DNA of 53,718 nucleotides from Phascolarctobacterium sp. (GCA_003150755.1 QAMT01000022.1:90209-143926); one strand, 5' to 3'. Positions 33,981 to 42,696 are shown, counted from the first letter of the stretch. The notes: a model not told the origin generated them from the sequence alone. Numbers and translations are program-made.

Positions 33981-35045
33981 ATGGAACAGATTACAGAAAT
34001 TTTAACGCCCTGGGCCAAACCTGTTTTGGTTTTCTGCGGATTTATGCTTGTGCGCTATATTTACCGCACAGTGATTTTACGCTTTTTAATGCTTTTAAAC
34101 AATAAAATGTCTTTTGAATACGGCGGCGATATTTTAGATGCCTTTGCCAAACCGATACATATTTACCTGTTTATCCTAGGTATTTATGCGGCGCTGAACT
34201 GCTCGCCTATCACCTTTGTCACCGACCATCCTTCGATTGACAGATTTTTGCGCAGCAGCTTTATTATCTGCATCTTCTGGGGCATTTTCAACATCAGCGA
34301 TATTACGCACGGTTTTGCGCTGCGCCTGCTGACGCACGCCGACATTCATATTGAAGATTCGCTTGCCAACATTCTTTCCACCATGATGCGCATTTTGCTG
34401 GCTGTTATTGCCACGCTGATGGTTGCCAAAGAATGGAACTATGACATGAGCGGCCTGCTTGCCAGCTTAAGTATCGGCTCTCTGGCGCTTGCCTTTGCCG
34501 CCAAGGACGCTTTGGCCAATGTATTCGGCAGTTTTATTATCATTCTTGATAAGCCGTTTAAGGTTGGCGACTGGGTTTCTGCCAACGGCGTTGAAGGCAC
34601 GGTAGAAAAAATTACCTTCCGCAGCACCTGTATCCGCACCTTTCCGCAGGAGCTTGTTTATGTGCCGAACTCGCTTTTATCCAATACGCCTATCATTAAC
34701 TTTACCAAACGCGAAAAACGCCGTCTGGAATTTTTACTTGGCGTTACTTATGACACCACGCACGACCAGATGCAAAAGCTTGTCAGCGATATCCGCAGCT
34801 ATCTCCAAAACAGCGAACTGGTACATACCGATACGGTTATGGTTCACTTCCGTGATTATGCCGACAGCAGCTTAAATATCTATATTGTTTGCTACACCAA
34901 AGCCAGCGATACCAGAGGATTTTTGGCAGCGCGCGAGCAGATTAACCTTGACATTATGAAAATACTGGAAGCTGACGGCGCGTCCTGCGCGTTTCCCAGC
35001 ACCAGCGTTTATTTTGAAACCCCGCTTAAAAGCGAAAGCAAATAA
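33981..35045 (+). CDS. MscS-family mechanosensitive channel
   Basis: This 354-residue protein has about four to five N-terminal membrane segments (to residue ~185). The pore-lining TM3 and following beta domain read LASLSIGSLALAFAAKDALA (about 160-179), NVFGSFIIILDKPFKVGDWV and VEGTVEKITFRSTCIRT, the MscS/YnaI signature. The soluble domain continues to residue ~340. It opens under membrane tension. AAGGAG precedes the ATG. Confidence 0.9.
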   Translation: MEQITEILTPWAKPVLVFCGFMLVRYIYRTVILRFLMLLNNKMSFEYGGDILDAFAKPIHIYLFILGIYAALNCSPITFVTDHPSIDRFLRSSFIICIFWGIFNISDITHGFALRLLTHADIHIEDSLANILSTMMRILLAVIATLMVAKEWNYDMSGLLASLSIGSLALAFAAKDALANVFGSFIIILDKPFKVGDWVSANGVEGTVEKITFRSTCIRTFPQELVYVPNSLLSNTPIINFTKREKRRLEFLLGVTYDTTHDQMQKLVSDIRSYLQNSELVHTDTVMVHFRDYADSSLNIYIVCYTKASDTRGFLAAREQINLDIMKILEADGASCAFPSTSVYFETPLKSESK

Positions 35046-35061
35046 CTGCTTATATAAGTCA

Positions 35062-35088
35062 AAAAGGCAGCCAGTACGGCTGCCTTTT
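35062..35088. terminator. Bidirectional terminator
   Basis: AAAAGGCAGCC and GGCTGCCTTTT form an 11-bp stem between the convergent channel and rmuC genes. Confidence 0.85.
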
Positions 35089-35099
35089 GTGCTTTCTGT

Positions 35100-36293
35100 T
35101 TAAATTTTATCAACGGAGTTTTCGTTCTGTTGTTCTGTTGTGATGTCTAATTCATTTTCAAAACTTTCTGCCTGATACAGCTTTTTGTTAATCACGCGGC
35201 TGCGGCGCTCTGCCGCTTCGATATGCCCGCTGGCCTCCTGCAATTTTTTGCGCGTTTTATCAAGCAGCGCAGCAAAAACGGTAAAGTCCTGCTTAACACC
35301 GGCAATAATGCGCCATACCTCGCCGGTACGCTTTTCAATAGCTAATGTGCGGAAACCTATCTGCAAACTGTTTAACAGCGCAGCCAAAGTTGTAGGCCCT
35401 GCCACGCAAACGCGGTATTTGCGCTGCAATTCTTCCAAAAGGCCTGTAATATTCACTGCTTCGGCAAAAAGCCCTTCCGTCGGCAGGTACATAACGGCAA
35501 AATCCGTGCTGTACGGCGGGCAGATATATTTGCTGTTAATGTCTGCCGCTTCGCTTTTAAAGCGTTTTTCAAGCTGCTTTAAAGCTGCTTCCGCCGCTTG
35601 CGCATCGGCGTTTTCGCGCGCCTCTAAAAGGCGCTGGTAATCCTCCTGCGGAAATTTGGCATCAACCGGCAGCCACACAGTTTGTTCTGTTTTACCAGGC
35701 AGTTTTAAGGCAAACTCTACGCGTTCTGCCGAGCCAGGTTTTACAGCGACGTTTTCTGCGTACTGCTCCGGCGCAAGCATATCCTGCAAAAGCACCTTCA
35801 ACTGCATTTCGCCCCAAATGCCGCGGTTTTTAACATTGCTTAAAATGCGTTTTAAATCGCCAATGCCGCCAGCAAGGCTCTGCATCTCGCCCAGCCCGCG
35901 GTGTACTTCTTCAAGCCTGCGGCTGACAAGGCTGAAACTTTCGCCTAAACGGCGTTCCAAAGTCGCATTCAGTTTTTCATCGACAATAGCGCGGATTTGT
36001 TCTAAATTTTTCTCTGTTGAAGCACCTATTTTATCAAAACGCTTATCAAGCTGTTCGCTTAGCCTGTCTGCCGCCGATTGGTTTTCCAATCGTGCCGCCC
36101 GTGCTAAAGTAGCCTGTTCGCTGCGCAAATCACGCAGCCCCTCATACATGCGCCGCTCTGTCGTTTCAAACCTACGTACCACTTCCAATAAATCGTTTTC
36201 ATCTACGCTGTTATTCCTGCTGCGGTACACAATCAGTAAAACTATTAACTGTAAAATTATTATTAAAATAAGAATTATAACCGTTAAATCCAT
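35100..36293 (-). CDS. rmuC: RmuC-family DNA recombination protein
   Basis: This 397-residue protein has an N-terminal membrane helix (about 4-24), a long coiled coil (30-140), then the conserved RmuC core: NRGIWGEMQLKVLLQDMLAP (about 157-176), LPVDAKFPQEDYQRLL (about 210-225) and YLPTEGLFAEAV (about 275-286). RmuC limits inversion at short inverted repeats and belongs to a nuclease-like fold. The gene appears monocistronic. Confidence 0.92.
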   Translation of the reverse strand: MDLTVIILILIIILQLIVLLIVYRSRNNSVDENDLLEVVRRFETTERRMYEGLRDLRSEQATLARAARLENQSAADRLSEQLDKRFDKIGASTEKNLEQIRAIVDEKLNATLERRLGESFSLVSRRLEEVHRGLGEMQSLAGGIGDLKRILSNVKNRGIWGEMQLKVLLQDMLAPEQYAENVAVKPGSAERVEFALKLPGKTEQTVWLPVDAKFPQEDYQRLLEARENADAQAAEAALKQLEKRFKSEAADINSKYICPPYSTDFAVMYLPTEGLFAEAVNITGLLEELQRKYRVCVAGPTTLAALLNSLQIGFRTLAIEKRTGEVWRIIAGVKQDFTVFAALLDKTRKKLQEASGHIEAAERRSRVINKKLYQAESFENELDITTEQQNENSVDKI

Positions 36294-36438
36294 AACTTAA
36301 CCTTTCTCTTGATATTTTTTAGTTAATGTAACAACACAAATCTATTTTAACATTTAACGGCAATTTTGACAAAAGGGATGTTTGGAACAACTCAGGAAAG
36401 AAAAAAATATATGCGTTTTCAAATATCAACGCATGCAA

Positions 36439-36466
36439 AAAGCGGATGGCATAAGCCATCCGCTTT
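36439..36466 (-). terminator. Terminator after first ompM copy
   Basis: AAAGCGGATGGC and GCCATCCGCTTT form a 12-bp stem. The same hairpin occurs at 38746-38773 after the second copy. Confidence 0.85.
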
Positions 36467-36501
36467 AGTTATTCTAATATTAAGCTGTAATAAGGCTAAG
36501 A

Positions 36502-37746
36502 TTAGAAAGTGAACACAACCTGAGACCACAGAGTCTGAGCATCTTTATTGCCTTCACGGGATTCATAATCAAAGTATTTAACACCAGCAACAATGTTTTT
36601 AGCCAAAGTTACGTCGGCACCTACTTCATAACCTTCGTAGCCATCGCCAGCTTCAAGATCAGCCGGTTTTACTGCATAACCACTGAAGTTGGTCGGCAGC
36701 AGGTAGGTTGCAAACGGACGGTCGCTATAAGTAGCATATACGCCCCAGCTGCCTACTTCGGAAGCTTTAGCGCCGCCATAGGACAGGCCAACCAACCAGC
36801 CGTTGGTGTCAGCATCACCATTATTTATATCCTTTTCAGAAGTATTATTAATGGTGCCATTGAACCAGGAACCTCTCAAGGTCAGGTCTTTAGCAATTTC
36901 ACCAGACAAAGCAACTTCAACGATTTCATTGTCGTCAAAAGTATCTGCTCTATAATATCTTACAGCAGTATCAACTGCACCAAAAGCAGTTTCAACACCG
37001 GCAACATATACACGGTCACCTTTGCTAAGAGGTAATTCTGTATCTTCATCAAGAGCATCCATGCCAAGGTCTTCGCTGCCTTTAAATGCCCAGCCGGTAA
37101 CTTTTACATCACTGCCATAAGCAAGTTTAACGCCATCGCCGCGAACATCGACTACATCAGCATAGGTAAAGTCCTGACGGCCTGCATCCATTTTAACACC
37201 GCCTACACGGCCGGATACATATGCCCAGTTGAAATCAACATCGTCATCGCCATTTTCCTGTTCATCATTGGTGAAATACTGATTGTTTTCGAAACGGCCG
37301 GTGTAGCTCCAGTCTTCGTTAATCTGACCATTTACGAACAAACGGGTACGCAGACGGCCATCATTGCCATTGGTGTCGCCCTGGATGTCACGATAAGAAG
37401 CACGGATCTGACCGGTGATTTTTACGTTGTCAGCTTTCTTTTCAAGGTTAGCTACGCGAACGCCAAGGCTGTCCAGTTCGTCAGCAAATTCAGCAGCTAA
37501 TTTATCAACATTAGCGCCTTTTGCCATTGCTTTTGCAACAATCTGAGCCATTTCATAACGGGTCATCAGTTTATCTCCGCCGTAGGTGCCGTCAGGATAA
37601 CCATCTACAACGCCTTCTGCAGCAAGTTTGTTTACTGCATCATAAGCCCAGTGGCCAGCCGGTACGTCGCTGAACGGGTTAGCTGCATAAGCGGAAGCAG
37701 TTACGCCCAGAGCCATAGCCATTGCAAGTACTAAAGATTTTTTCAT
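36502..37746 (-). CDS. OmpM-type S-layer-homology porin, copy 1
   Basis: This 414-residue precursor has a signal peptide cleaved after AYA (residue 21), an SLH domain (about 24-70; FSDVPAGHWAYDAVNKLAAE), a coiled-coil stalk (about 75-112; VANLEKKAD) and a ~300-residue beta-barrel ending in VVFTF with the terminal Phe of outer-membrane proteins. OmpM proteins tether the Negativicute outer membrane to peptidoglycan via SLH binding and form pores. The first ~112 residues are identical to copy 2 at 38809-40035; the barrels differ. A 5' leader of about 175 bases precedes it. Confidence 0.93.
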   Translation of the reverse strand: MKKSLVLAMAMALGVTASAYAANPFSDVPAGHWAYDAVNKLAAEGVVDGYPDGTYGGDKLMTRYEMAQIVAKAMAKGANVDKLAAEFADELDSLGVRVANLEKKADNVKITGQIRASYRDIQGDTNGNDGRLRTRLFVNGQINEDWSYTGRFENNQYFTNDEQENGDDDVDFNWAYVSGRVGGVKMDAGRQDFTYADVVDVRGDGVKLAYGSDVKVTGWAFKGSEDLGMDALDEDTELPLSKGDRVYVAGVETAFGAVDTAVRYYRADTFDDNEIVEVALSGEIAKDLTLRGSWFNGTINNTSEKDINNGDADTNGWLVGLSYGGAKASEVGSWGVYATYSDRPFATYLLPTNFSGYAVKPADLEAGDGYEGYEVGADVTLAKNIVAGVKYFDYESREGNKDAQTLWSQVVFTF

Positions 37747-37926
37747 TTTGTATTCCTCCTCAGGAACATTTATTTTTATAAAACGCCTGCGGATAAAATC
37801 TGCCTTTTAGCTGACTGCTTCGTGCGAGTCTCCTGGTTTCCTCTACCCTGCCTGCCAGCTGCTTTAACATTTTTTACCGCCAACGTATTATAAACTTTTA
37901 TAGCATTTGATTGCTAATTGAGTTTG
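37747..37926 (-). promoter_or_regulatory. Long 5' leader of ompM copy 1
   Basis: Most of the ~130 bases before the ATG are nearly identical to the leader of copy 2 (40036-40165), including the stretch with GGAGACTCGCACGAAGCAG on the minus strand and the GAGGAGG ribosome-binding site. Shared untranslated sequence suggests recent duplication, gene conversion or a common regulatory RNA element. Confidence 0.55.
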
Positions 37927-37955
37927 ATTATACACTAACTTCACAATTATGACAA
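37927..37955 (-). promoter_or_regulatory. Promoter of ompM copy 1
   Basis: On the minus strand TTGTCA (37950-37955), 17 bases, TATAAT (37927-37932). Confidence 0.75.
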
Positions 37956-38054
37956 GCTTTTTTAATATTTCTTAGTTCAAACTATTTATACGCAATATAA
38001 GTGTCAAATTTTTAACAAACTAATATTTTAAAATAGTCAAATTAGATAGAATCA

Positions 38055-38733
38055 AAACCACCGGCGTAGCCGGTGGTTTGTCATTTACCGCCTTAAAGGC
38101 TATTCTACTAGCTACGCCTAAAAGGCGTTACTCGGTCTGCCACTCGCGTTATTCCTTACTTGTCACCCGTAAACGGGTCTCCGTAATCTAACACTAATTG
38201 TTGATTCAACTCATCTTCTTTTAGCTGATTCTTTATATACTCTGCTATCGCTTTTGTATTCTTCCCTACGGTATCTACGTAATAACCTCTGCACCAGAAT
38301 TCTCTTCCCCTATATTTATATTTTAAGTTCCCCCATTTTTCATATATCATCAGGCTGCTTTTCCCTTTAAGAAATCCCATGAACCACGATACTGCCATCT
38401 TTGGCGGTATTTCTACTAACATATGCACATAATCCGGGCATACTTCAGCTTCTATAATATTTACACCTTTCCATTTACATAATTCTCTTAATATTTTTCC
38501 TATTTCTAATTTCTTTTCTCCGTAAAATACTTTCCTTCTGTACTTTAGTGCAAACACTATATGGTATTTGCAGTTCCATTTCGTGTGTGATAAACTATGA
38601 ATGTCTTTCATGACAAATTCCTCCTTTGATATTTTGCGATTGGCAGACCGCATTATTATTTTATCAAAGGAGGAATTTTTCACCATTTCTTGATCGCTTA
38701 AGCTTTCCGGAACCCCACGTCTAACGTGGGGTT
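38055..38733 (-). mobile_element. IS200/IS605-family insertion sequence
   Basis: A transposase gene (38156-38611) lies between two subterminal hairpins: AACCCCACGT/ACGTGGGGTT (38711-38733, upstream end) and AAACCACCGGC/GCCGGTGGTTT (38055-38079, downstream end). Subterminal palindromes without terminal inverted repeats are typical of IS200/IS605. The element sits between the two ompM copies. Exact ends cannot be fixed by eye. Confidence 0.75.
38156..38611 (-). CDS. tnpA: IS200-type Y1 transposase TnpA with altered HUH motif
   Basis: From the ATG at 38611 (AAAGGAGG upstream) the protein has 151 residues, the normal TnpA length. It carries KYHIVFALKYRRKVFYG, EAEVCPDYVHMLVEIPP and the catalytic-Tyr segment FWCRGYYVDTVG. 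The metal-binding HUH motif normally reads His-x-His; here the first residue is Tyr (DYVHML, codon TAT at about 38433-38438), one transition away from His. Loss of a metal ligand probably inactivates the enzyme, so the copy may be immobile. Confidence 0.85.
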   Translation of the reverse strand: MKDIHSLSHTKWNCKYHIVFALKYRRKVFYGEKKLEIGKILRELCKWKGVNIIEAEVCPDYVHMLVEIPPKMAVSWFMGFLKGKSSLMIYEKWGNLKYKYRGREFWCRGYYVDTVGKNTKAIAEYIKNQLKEDELNQQLVLDYGDPFTGDK

Positions 38734-38745
38734 TTCTATATACAA

Positions 38746-38773
38746 AAAGCGGATGGCATAAGCCATCCGCTTT
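38746..38773 (-). terminator. Terminator after second ompM copy
   Basis: A 12-bp stem AAAGCGGATGGC/GCCATCCGCTTT, identical to that after copy 1, with a T-run on the minus strand. Confidence 0.85.
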
Positions 38774-38808
38774 AGTTATTCTAATATTAAGCTGTTGTAA
38801 GGCTAAGA

Positions 38809-40035
38809 TTAGAAAGTGAATACAACTTCGGACCAGAGAACCTGATCGTCTTCGCTGCCTTCACGAGCTTCAAGGTCAAAGTATCTAACAGCTGCCACAA
38901 TGTTTTTAGCAAGAGCTACGTTAGCACCTACTTCAAAACCTTCATAACCGTCAGAGCCATCATGTTGCCAACCTTCAGCGTTTTCACCCATCTGAGTGTT
39001 GTTGGTGGATTTCATGTAGGTCAGTGCAGGCAGGTCATAGTAGTTAGCCCATACGCCCCAGCTGCCGGGTTTGGAAGCTTTAGCTCCTCTGTATGCCAAG
39101 CCAGCTACATAACCACTGTTATCCAAACCATCATCATCGTCAGCAGTACCATACATATATTCAGCAGAGAGTTTCAAATCTTTAACAACCGGCAGAGCAA
39201 CGCCTACGTTCCAGATTTCCTGACCATCAAAAGCAGACGGATATTTACCAACAGCAGCAGTATTGCTGTTATCAAGGTTATAATAGGTTACATAAGCATC
39301 AACAACGCCAATTTTGCTGCTCAAGTCAACAATATAAGCGCGGTCGCCATCAAGTTTAAGTTCATCGCTATCAGCTTTACCAACAAAGCCAGTCAGTTTA
39401 ACTTCTTTGCCGTAAGCAACTTTAATAGCATCAAATTCATTATCGATTACGTTACCGGTATGGAGTTTAAGGTTCTGACGGCCAGCAGTTACATCTAAAC
39501 CACCGATAGGACCATTTACATAAGCCCAGTTCAATTTTACATCATCGTCATCGCCTTTTTCGTTCATATAGTTCTGTTCGTTCTGGAGACGTGCGGTGTA
39601 GGACCAATCTTCGTTTACAGTACCATTAATGAACAAACGGGTACGAAGTTTGCCATAAGTAGGAGAACTGTCGCCATCACGATAAGAAGCACGGATGTTA
39701 CCGGTGATTTTTACGTTGTCAGCTTTCTTTTCAAGGTTAGCTACGCGAACGCCAAGGCTGTCCAGTTCGTCAGCAAATTCTGCAGCTAATTTATCAACAT
39801 TAGCGCCTTTTGCCATTGCTTTTGCTACAATCTGAGCCATTTCATAACGGGTCATCAGTTTGTCTCCGCCGTAGGTGCCGTCAGGATAACCATCTACAAC
39901 GCCTTCTGCAGCAAGTTTGTTTACTGCGTCATAAGCCCAGTGGCCAGCCGGTACATCGCTGAACGGGTTAGCTGCATAAGCGGAAGCAGTTACGCCCAGA
40001 GCCATAGCCATTGCAAGTACTAAAGATTTTTTCAT
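38809..40035 (-). CDS. OmpM-type S-layer-homology porin, copy 2
   Basis: This 408-residue paralogue has the same signal peptide, SLH domain and stalk as copy 1 up to about residue 112 (ending DNVKITG). It then has a diverged beta-barrel that still ends in SEVVFTF. Loop regions differ in sequence and length, so pore selectivity or surface exposure may differ. It also has the conserved leader but its own promoter and an extra leader hairpin. It probably shares the outer-membrane tethering role. Confidence 0.93.
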   Translation of the reverse strand: MKKSLVLAMAMALGVTASAYAANPFSDVPAGHWAYDAVNKLAAEGVVDGYPDGTYGGDKLMTRYEMAQIVAKAMAKGANVDKLAAEFADELDSLGVRVANLEKKADNVKITGNIRASYRDGDSSPTYGKLRTRLFINGTVNEDWSYTARLQNEQNYMNEKGDDDDVKLNWAYVNGPIGGLDVTAGRQNLKLHTGNVIDNEFDAIKVAYGKEVKLTGFVGKADSDELKLDGDRAYIVDLSSKIGVVDAYVTYYNLDNSNTAAVGKYPSAFDGQEIWNVGVALPVVKDLKLSAEYMYGTADDDDGLDNSGYVAGLAYRGAKASKPGSWGVWANYYDLPALTYMKSTNNTQMGENAEGWQHDGSDGYEGFEVGANVALAKNIVAAVRYFDLEAREGSEDDQVLWSEVVFTF

Positions 40036-40193
40036 TTTTTATTCCTCCTCAGGAACGTTTATTTTTATAAAACGCCTGCGGATAAAATCTGTCTTTTGGC
40101 TGACTGCTTCGTGCGAGTCTCCTGGTTTCCTCTACTCTGCCTGCCAGTTACTTCAACATTTTTTATCGTTTTGGCGGTTTATAAACATAACCA

Positions 40194-40225
40194 AAGTTAA
40201 GTGACTCCTCAGTCTCACTTAACTT
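40194..40225 (-). promoter_or_regulatory. Perfect 11-bp hairpin in ompM copy 2 leader
   Basis: AAGTTAAGTGA and TCACTTAACTT flank a ten-base loop just downstream of the predicted -10 box (40232-40237). It is absent from copy 1 and could be an operator or an mRNA-stabilising 5' hairpin. Confidence 0.6.
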
Positions 40226-40231
40226 ACTATA

Positions 40232-40260
40232 AGTATAACTCATAACATCTAAAAGCGCAA
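40232..40260 (-). promoter_or_regulatory. Promoter of ompM copy 2
   Basis: On the minus strand TTGCGC (40255-40260), 17 bases, TATACT (40232-40237). Confidence 0.55.
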
Positions 40261-40270
40261 GTTCTGAATG

Positions 40271-40450
40271 TTAAATTTTTACAAAATTTAGACTATTACG
40301 TTCTGCCAATTGCTTTTGAGTCAAACCAGTATTTTTACGGGCATCAATCATTGCCTGTATAATAGCAAATTCAGGCTCTAAGGCTTCATATTCTTTTTTA
40401 AACTCAGGATTTTTCATTTGTTCTGCCAAGAATTCATTAAATGTTGTCAT
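40271..40450 (-). pseudogene. Truncated HigA-like XRE antitoxin
   Basis: The 59-codon frame reads like the N-terminal half of HigA-type antitoxins (MTTFNEFLAEQMKNPEFKKE, then ALEPEFAIIQAMIDARKNTG and LTQKQLAER). It then ends abruptly in NSLNFVKI before the recognition helix, so the DNA-binding domain is incomplete. No HigB-type toxin is adjacent. Its start overlaps the end of the preceding small gene by 14 bases. It is probably a decay product near the ompM2 promoter. Confidence 0.65.
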
Positions 40451-40625
40451 TTTTATTCACCTTTACTTCCGGTACACTTGTAATTTCTTCATATTGCAGG
40501 ATACGGTTCAGGACAAGCAGGCTATTTTCATCCTCTATTGCCTTGCTATGTAAAAAATATTCTATATCGTCATCTTTTTTACACAAAAAATTAGCTATGA
40601 ATGATTTTGTTTTTTCTTCATTCAT
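40437..40625 (-). CDS. Small protein, possibly a truncated GNAT-type toxin
   Basis: The 62-residue sequence contains ANFLCKKDDDIEYFLHSKAIE, which resembles the beginning of TacT-like GNAT acetyltransferase toxins (a Cys-rich DIDxFL segment), but the acetyl-CoA-binding domain is missing. It lies 14 bases after a 57-aa gene and overlaps the HigA-like remnant. I cannot exclude that it is an unrelated small gene. Confidence 0.4.
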   Translation of the reverse strand: MNEEKTKSFIANFLCKKDDDIEYFLHSKAIEDENSLLVLNRILQYEEITSVPEVKVNKNDNI

Positions 40626-40639
40626 AGCTAAAAGTTTAT

Positions 40640-40813
40640 TTAACGGGAAAACAACAGGCTTAATTTTTTTTCAGCCTCTCTTTCTTTTTCTAATGAAGTT
40701 AAATCTGTTTTAATTTTTTTCACTTTCTTTAAAGCGTTTAAAGATTCATAAAAACGCTTAACTTCATCTTCATTTGAAAGTATAAATTTTTTTTCAAAAG
40801 AACTTGTAGCCAT
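40640..40813 (-). CDS. Small charged protein, possible antitoxin
   Basis: The 57-residue frame (MATSSFEKKFILSNEDEVKR and onward) is Lys/Glu-rich and helical. AAGGA lies upstream of the ATG. It is the first of three tightly spaced tiny genes, which suggests a decayed toxin-antitoxin operon. No family is recognised with confidence. Confidence 0.45.
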   Translation of the reverse strand: MATSSFEKKFILSNEDEVKRFYESLNALKKVKKIKTDLTSLEKEREAEKKLSLLFSR

Positions 40814-40908
40814 GCGCTCACATCCTTTCCTTAAACGCTGTAATCATATTTTTATCATTTATATTATAAAATAAAACCAAGTTTTTCGCAAATTTTTCTT
40901 TTACTTGC

Positions 40909-41724
40909 TCACTCCGGCACCTGCACCTGCGCAGTCAAAACATTTTCGATGGCAAGGGCAACGCCGTCGTTGTCGTTGCTGGCAGTAATCATTTTAGCGC
41001 ACTGCTGCACCTGCGGTTTGGCATTGGCAACAGCTACACCAAGGCCGGAGTTTTTAATCATGCTCAAGTCATTGTTACTGTCGCCGATGCACATAATTTC
41101 ATCCGGCTTGATGCCGAAACTTTCAGCAAGCTGCTTAACTGCCTGCCATTTATTTACGCCCGGTTCCATCAGTTCCAGATAGTTATCCTTAGAGCTTGTA
41201 ACATCCACGCGGCCTTTAAAGTTTTCGGCAACGTCCTGCCAGGTTTCTTCAAATTTATCGGCAGTAGTCATTAAAAGCAGTTTGTTGGGCGCTTCGGTAA
41301 TATGATAAACCGCTTCGCCTATTGCGATTGCCTGTATGCCGGATATTTCCGCATAGCGGCGGGAATATTCGTTTTCTTGTTCTACATAAAGTTTGTCGCC
41401 CATATAAACCTGCACATAATGGCCGTTTTGTTTAATATAATCAAGCAATGCCAGCGCAGTTTCGAGCTTCAGCGGATGGTTTACATAAACTTTGCCGCTG
41501 AGCGCGCCTTTTACAAGCGCCCCGTTATAAGAAACAAGCGGCACATCAAGTCCCAGCTTTTGGGCATACGGCTGCATAGAGCAGTACATGCGCCCGCTGG
41601 CAAGTGTAAAAACAACACCGGCTTCAATAGCTTTTTTGATAGCGGCCTCATTGCGCGGAGAAATCTGATGGTTTTTATTTAAAAGCGTATCGTCCATATC
41701 GCTGGCGATAAGTTTTATTTTCAT
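40909..41724 (-). CDS. Cof-type HAD phosphatase
   Basis: This 271-residue haloacid-dehalogenase hydrolase of the Cof/YidA type has motif I DMDDTLL (about 9-15), motif II TLASGRMY (about 40-47), and motif III/IV GIKPDEIMCIGDSNNDLSMI (about 207-226). Such enzymes dephosphorylate sugar phosphates, FMN or pyridoxal phosphate; the substrate is not apparent. An extended -10 promoter lies at 41758-41766. Confidence 0.9.
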   Translation of the reverse strand: MKIKLIASDMDDTLLNKNHQISPRNEAAIKKAIEAGVVFTLASGRMYCSMQPYAQKLGLDVPLVSYNGALVKGALSGKVYVNHPLKLETALALLDYIKQNGHYVQVYMGDKLYVEQENEYSRRYAEISGIQAIAIGEAVYHITEAPNKLLLMTTADKFEETWQDVAENFKGRVDVTSSKDNYLELMEPGVNKWQAVKQLAESFGIKPDEIMCIGDSNNDLSMIKNSGLGVAVANAKPQVQQCAKMITASNDNDGVALAIENVLTAQVQVPE

Positions 41725-41757
41725 GGCTCACAGCCCCTTCCTGAAAAGTATAATTTT

Positions 41758-41766
41758 ATTATACCA
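41758..41766 (-). promoter_or_regulatory. Extended -10 promoter of the HAD phosphatase gene
   Basis: TGGTATAAT on the minus strand, 34 bases before the start codon. Confidence 0.6.
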
Positions 41767-41846
41767 CACCGCCGCCAGAAAAGACTTTGCTTTTATGCGC
41801 CGCTAAAGTATAATAGTAAGAAAGATATTTTCAGGTGGGAGTATTT

Positions 41847-42071
41847 ATGTTTGAAGACTTTTTAAAACGGATGACCCAGGGTTTTAGCGCTACGATGTTT
41901 TTAATAAGCATGCCCATTGTCATGCTCGTCGCCGGGCTTTTGTGCTGCACGCTGTCAGAAATGTTCGAGCTTGGGGATTATGCCCTGCGGCTTTCGCTTG
42001 GCGCAGCGGTAATTGCCGGTGCGGTATTTGCTTACAGCTGGAACAGCTTTTTAAACCCCAAAGACAAGTAA
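41847..42071 (+). CDS. Small two-span membrane protein
   Basis: The ATG at 41847 (AGGTGGGAG upstream) gives a 74-residue protein with two hydrophobic helices (about 17-37 and 46-66) and short charged ends. A possible promoter with TATAAT lies at 41809-41814. I do not recognise the family. Confidence 0.6.
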   Translation: MFEDFLKRMTQGFSATMFLISMPIVMLVAGLLCCTLSEMFELGDYALRLSLGAAVIAGAVFAYSWNSFLNPKDK

Positions 42072-42085
42072 ACAGGCAAAAAATA

Positions 42086-42122
42086 ACCGGCAGTGCCATT
42101 TTAGGCAGTTGCCGGTGTTTTT
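42086..42122. terminator. Bidirectional terminator
   Basis: ACCGGC..TGCC and GGCA..GCCGGT form the stem between convergent genes, with T-runs after it. Confidence 0.75.
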
Positions 42123-42123
42123 A

Positions 42124-42450
42124 TTACTGTCCGTTCAAAAGTTTTGCTGCTTTTATTAAGTCCCCAAGGGTATAATTTTCTATGCCGTCGGTAACTTCTA
42201 CCGTTTCCGCCTTGGGGCGGATGGCAGGCGTACCGTATAAAAGCGCGTCTGTTTCTACTTCAAAAAGATTGGTCAGCTGATTGAGCATAGTTACAGTTAT
42301 GCCGCAGCGCCCGCGCTCTAAATTGCTCATATGCGTTTGAGTTACGCCCAAAAGTTTGGCAAGTTCGGATTGGCTCATCATTTTTTTGACACGGGCCAGC
42401 CTGATGTTGGCACCAATTTTCTTATTGTCTATAACTCGTTGTACAGACAT
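42124..42450 (-). CDS. XRE-family transcriptional regulator
   Basis: This 108-residue protein has an HTH at about residues 16-70 (MMSQSELAKLLGVTQTHMSN and ITVTMLNQLTNLFEVETDAL) and a short acidic tail. It is monocistronic. The ~250 bases upstream (42451-42696) contain no gene, only AT-rich sequence with a TATAAT-like box near 42565. Target genes are unknown. Confidence 0.8.
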   Translation of the reverse strand: MSVQRVIDNKKIGANIRLARVKKMMSQSELAKLLGVTQTHMSNLERGRCGITVTMLNQLTNLFEVETDALLYGTPAIRPKAETVEVTDGIENYTLGDLIKAAKLLNGQ

Positions 42451-42696
42451 AATAATTCCCCCTTGTCGGACTTTAATTTTCTTTTATTTTATTGCCTTTC
42501 GTTGTTGAAATTTGCGAATTAAAACAAAGCATCATTCCACATTTTAACTGTATAAATATTATACACTATTTTTCAAAATTTATCCACCAAAATTTTATAT
42601 TTTATGCTAAATAATGCAATTTGCATAAAAAATTTTTCTTTTTTAATGTTTCAGGTAAAATTTATTATCTAAAATATCATAGAAAACGGAAAAACA

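Noticed and set aside
38085..38155. Possible extra small gene beside the IS200 element
   Set aside because: The segment has only short hairpins such as TACGCC/GGCGTA and no open frame with a start; it is likely part of the IS end.
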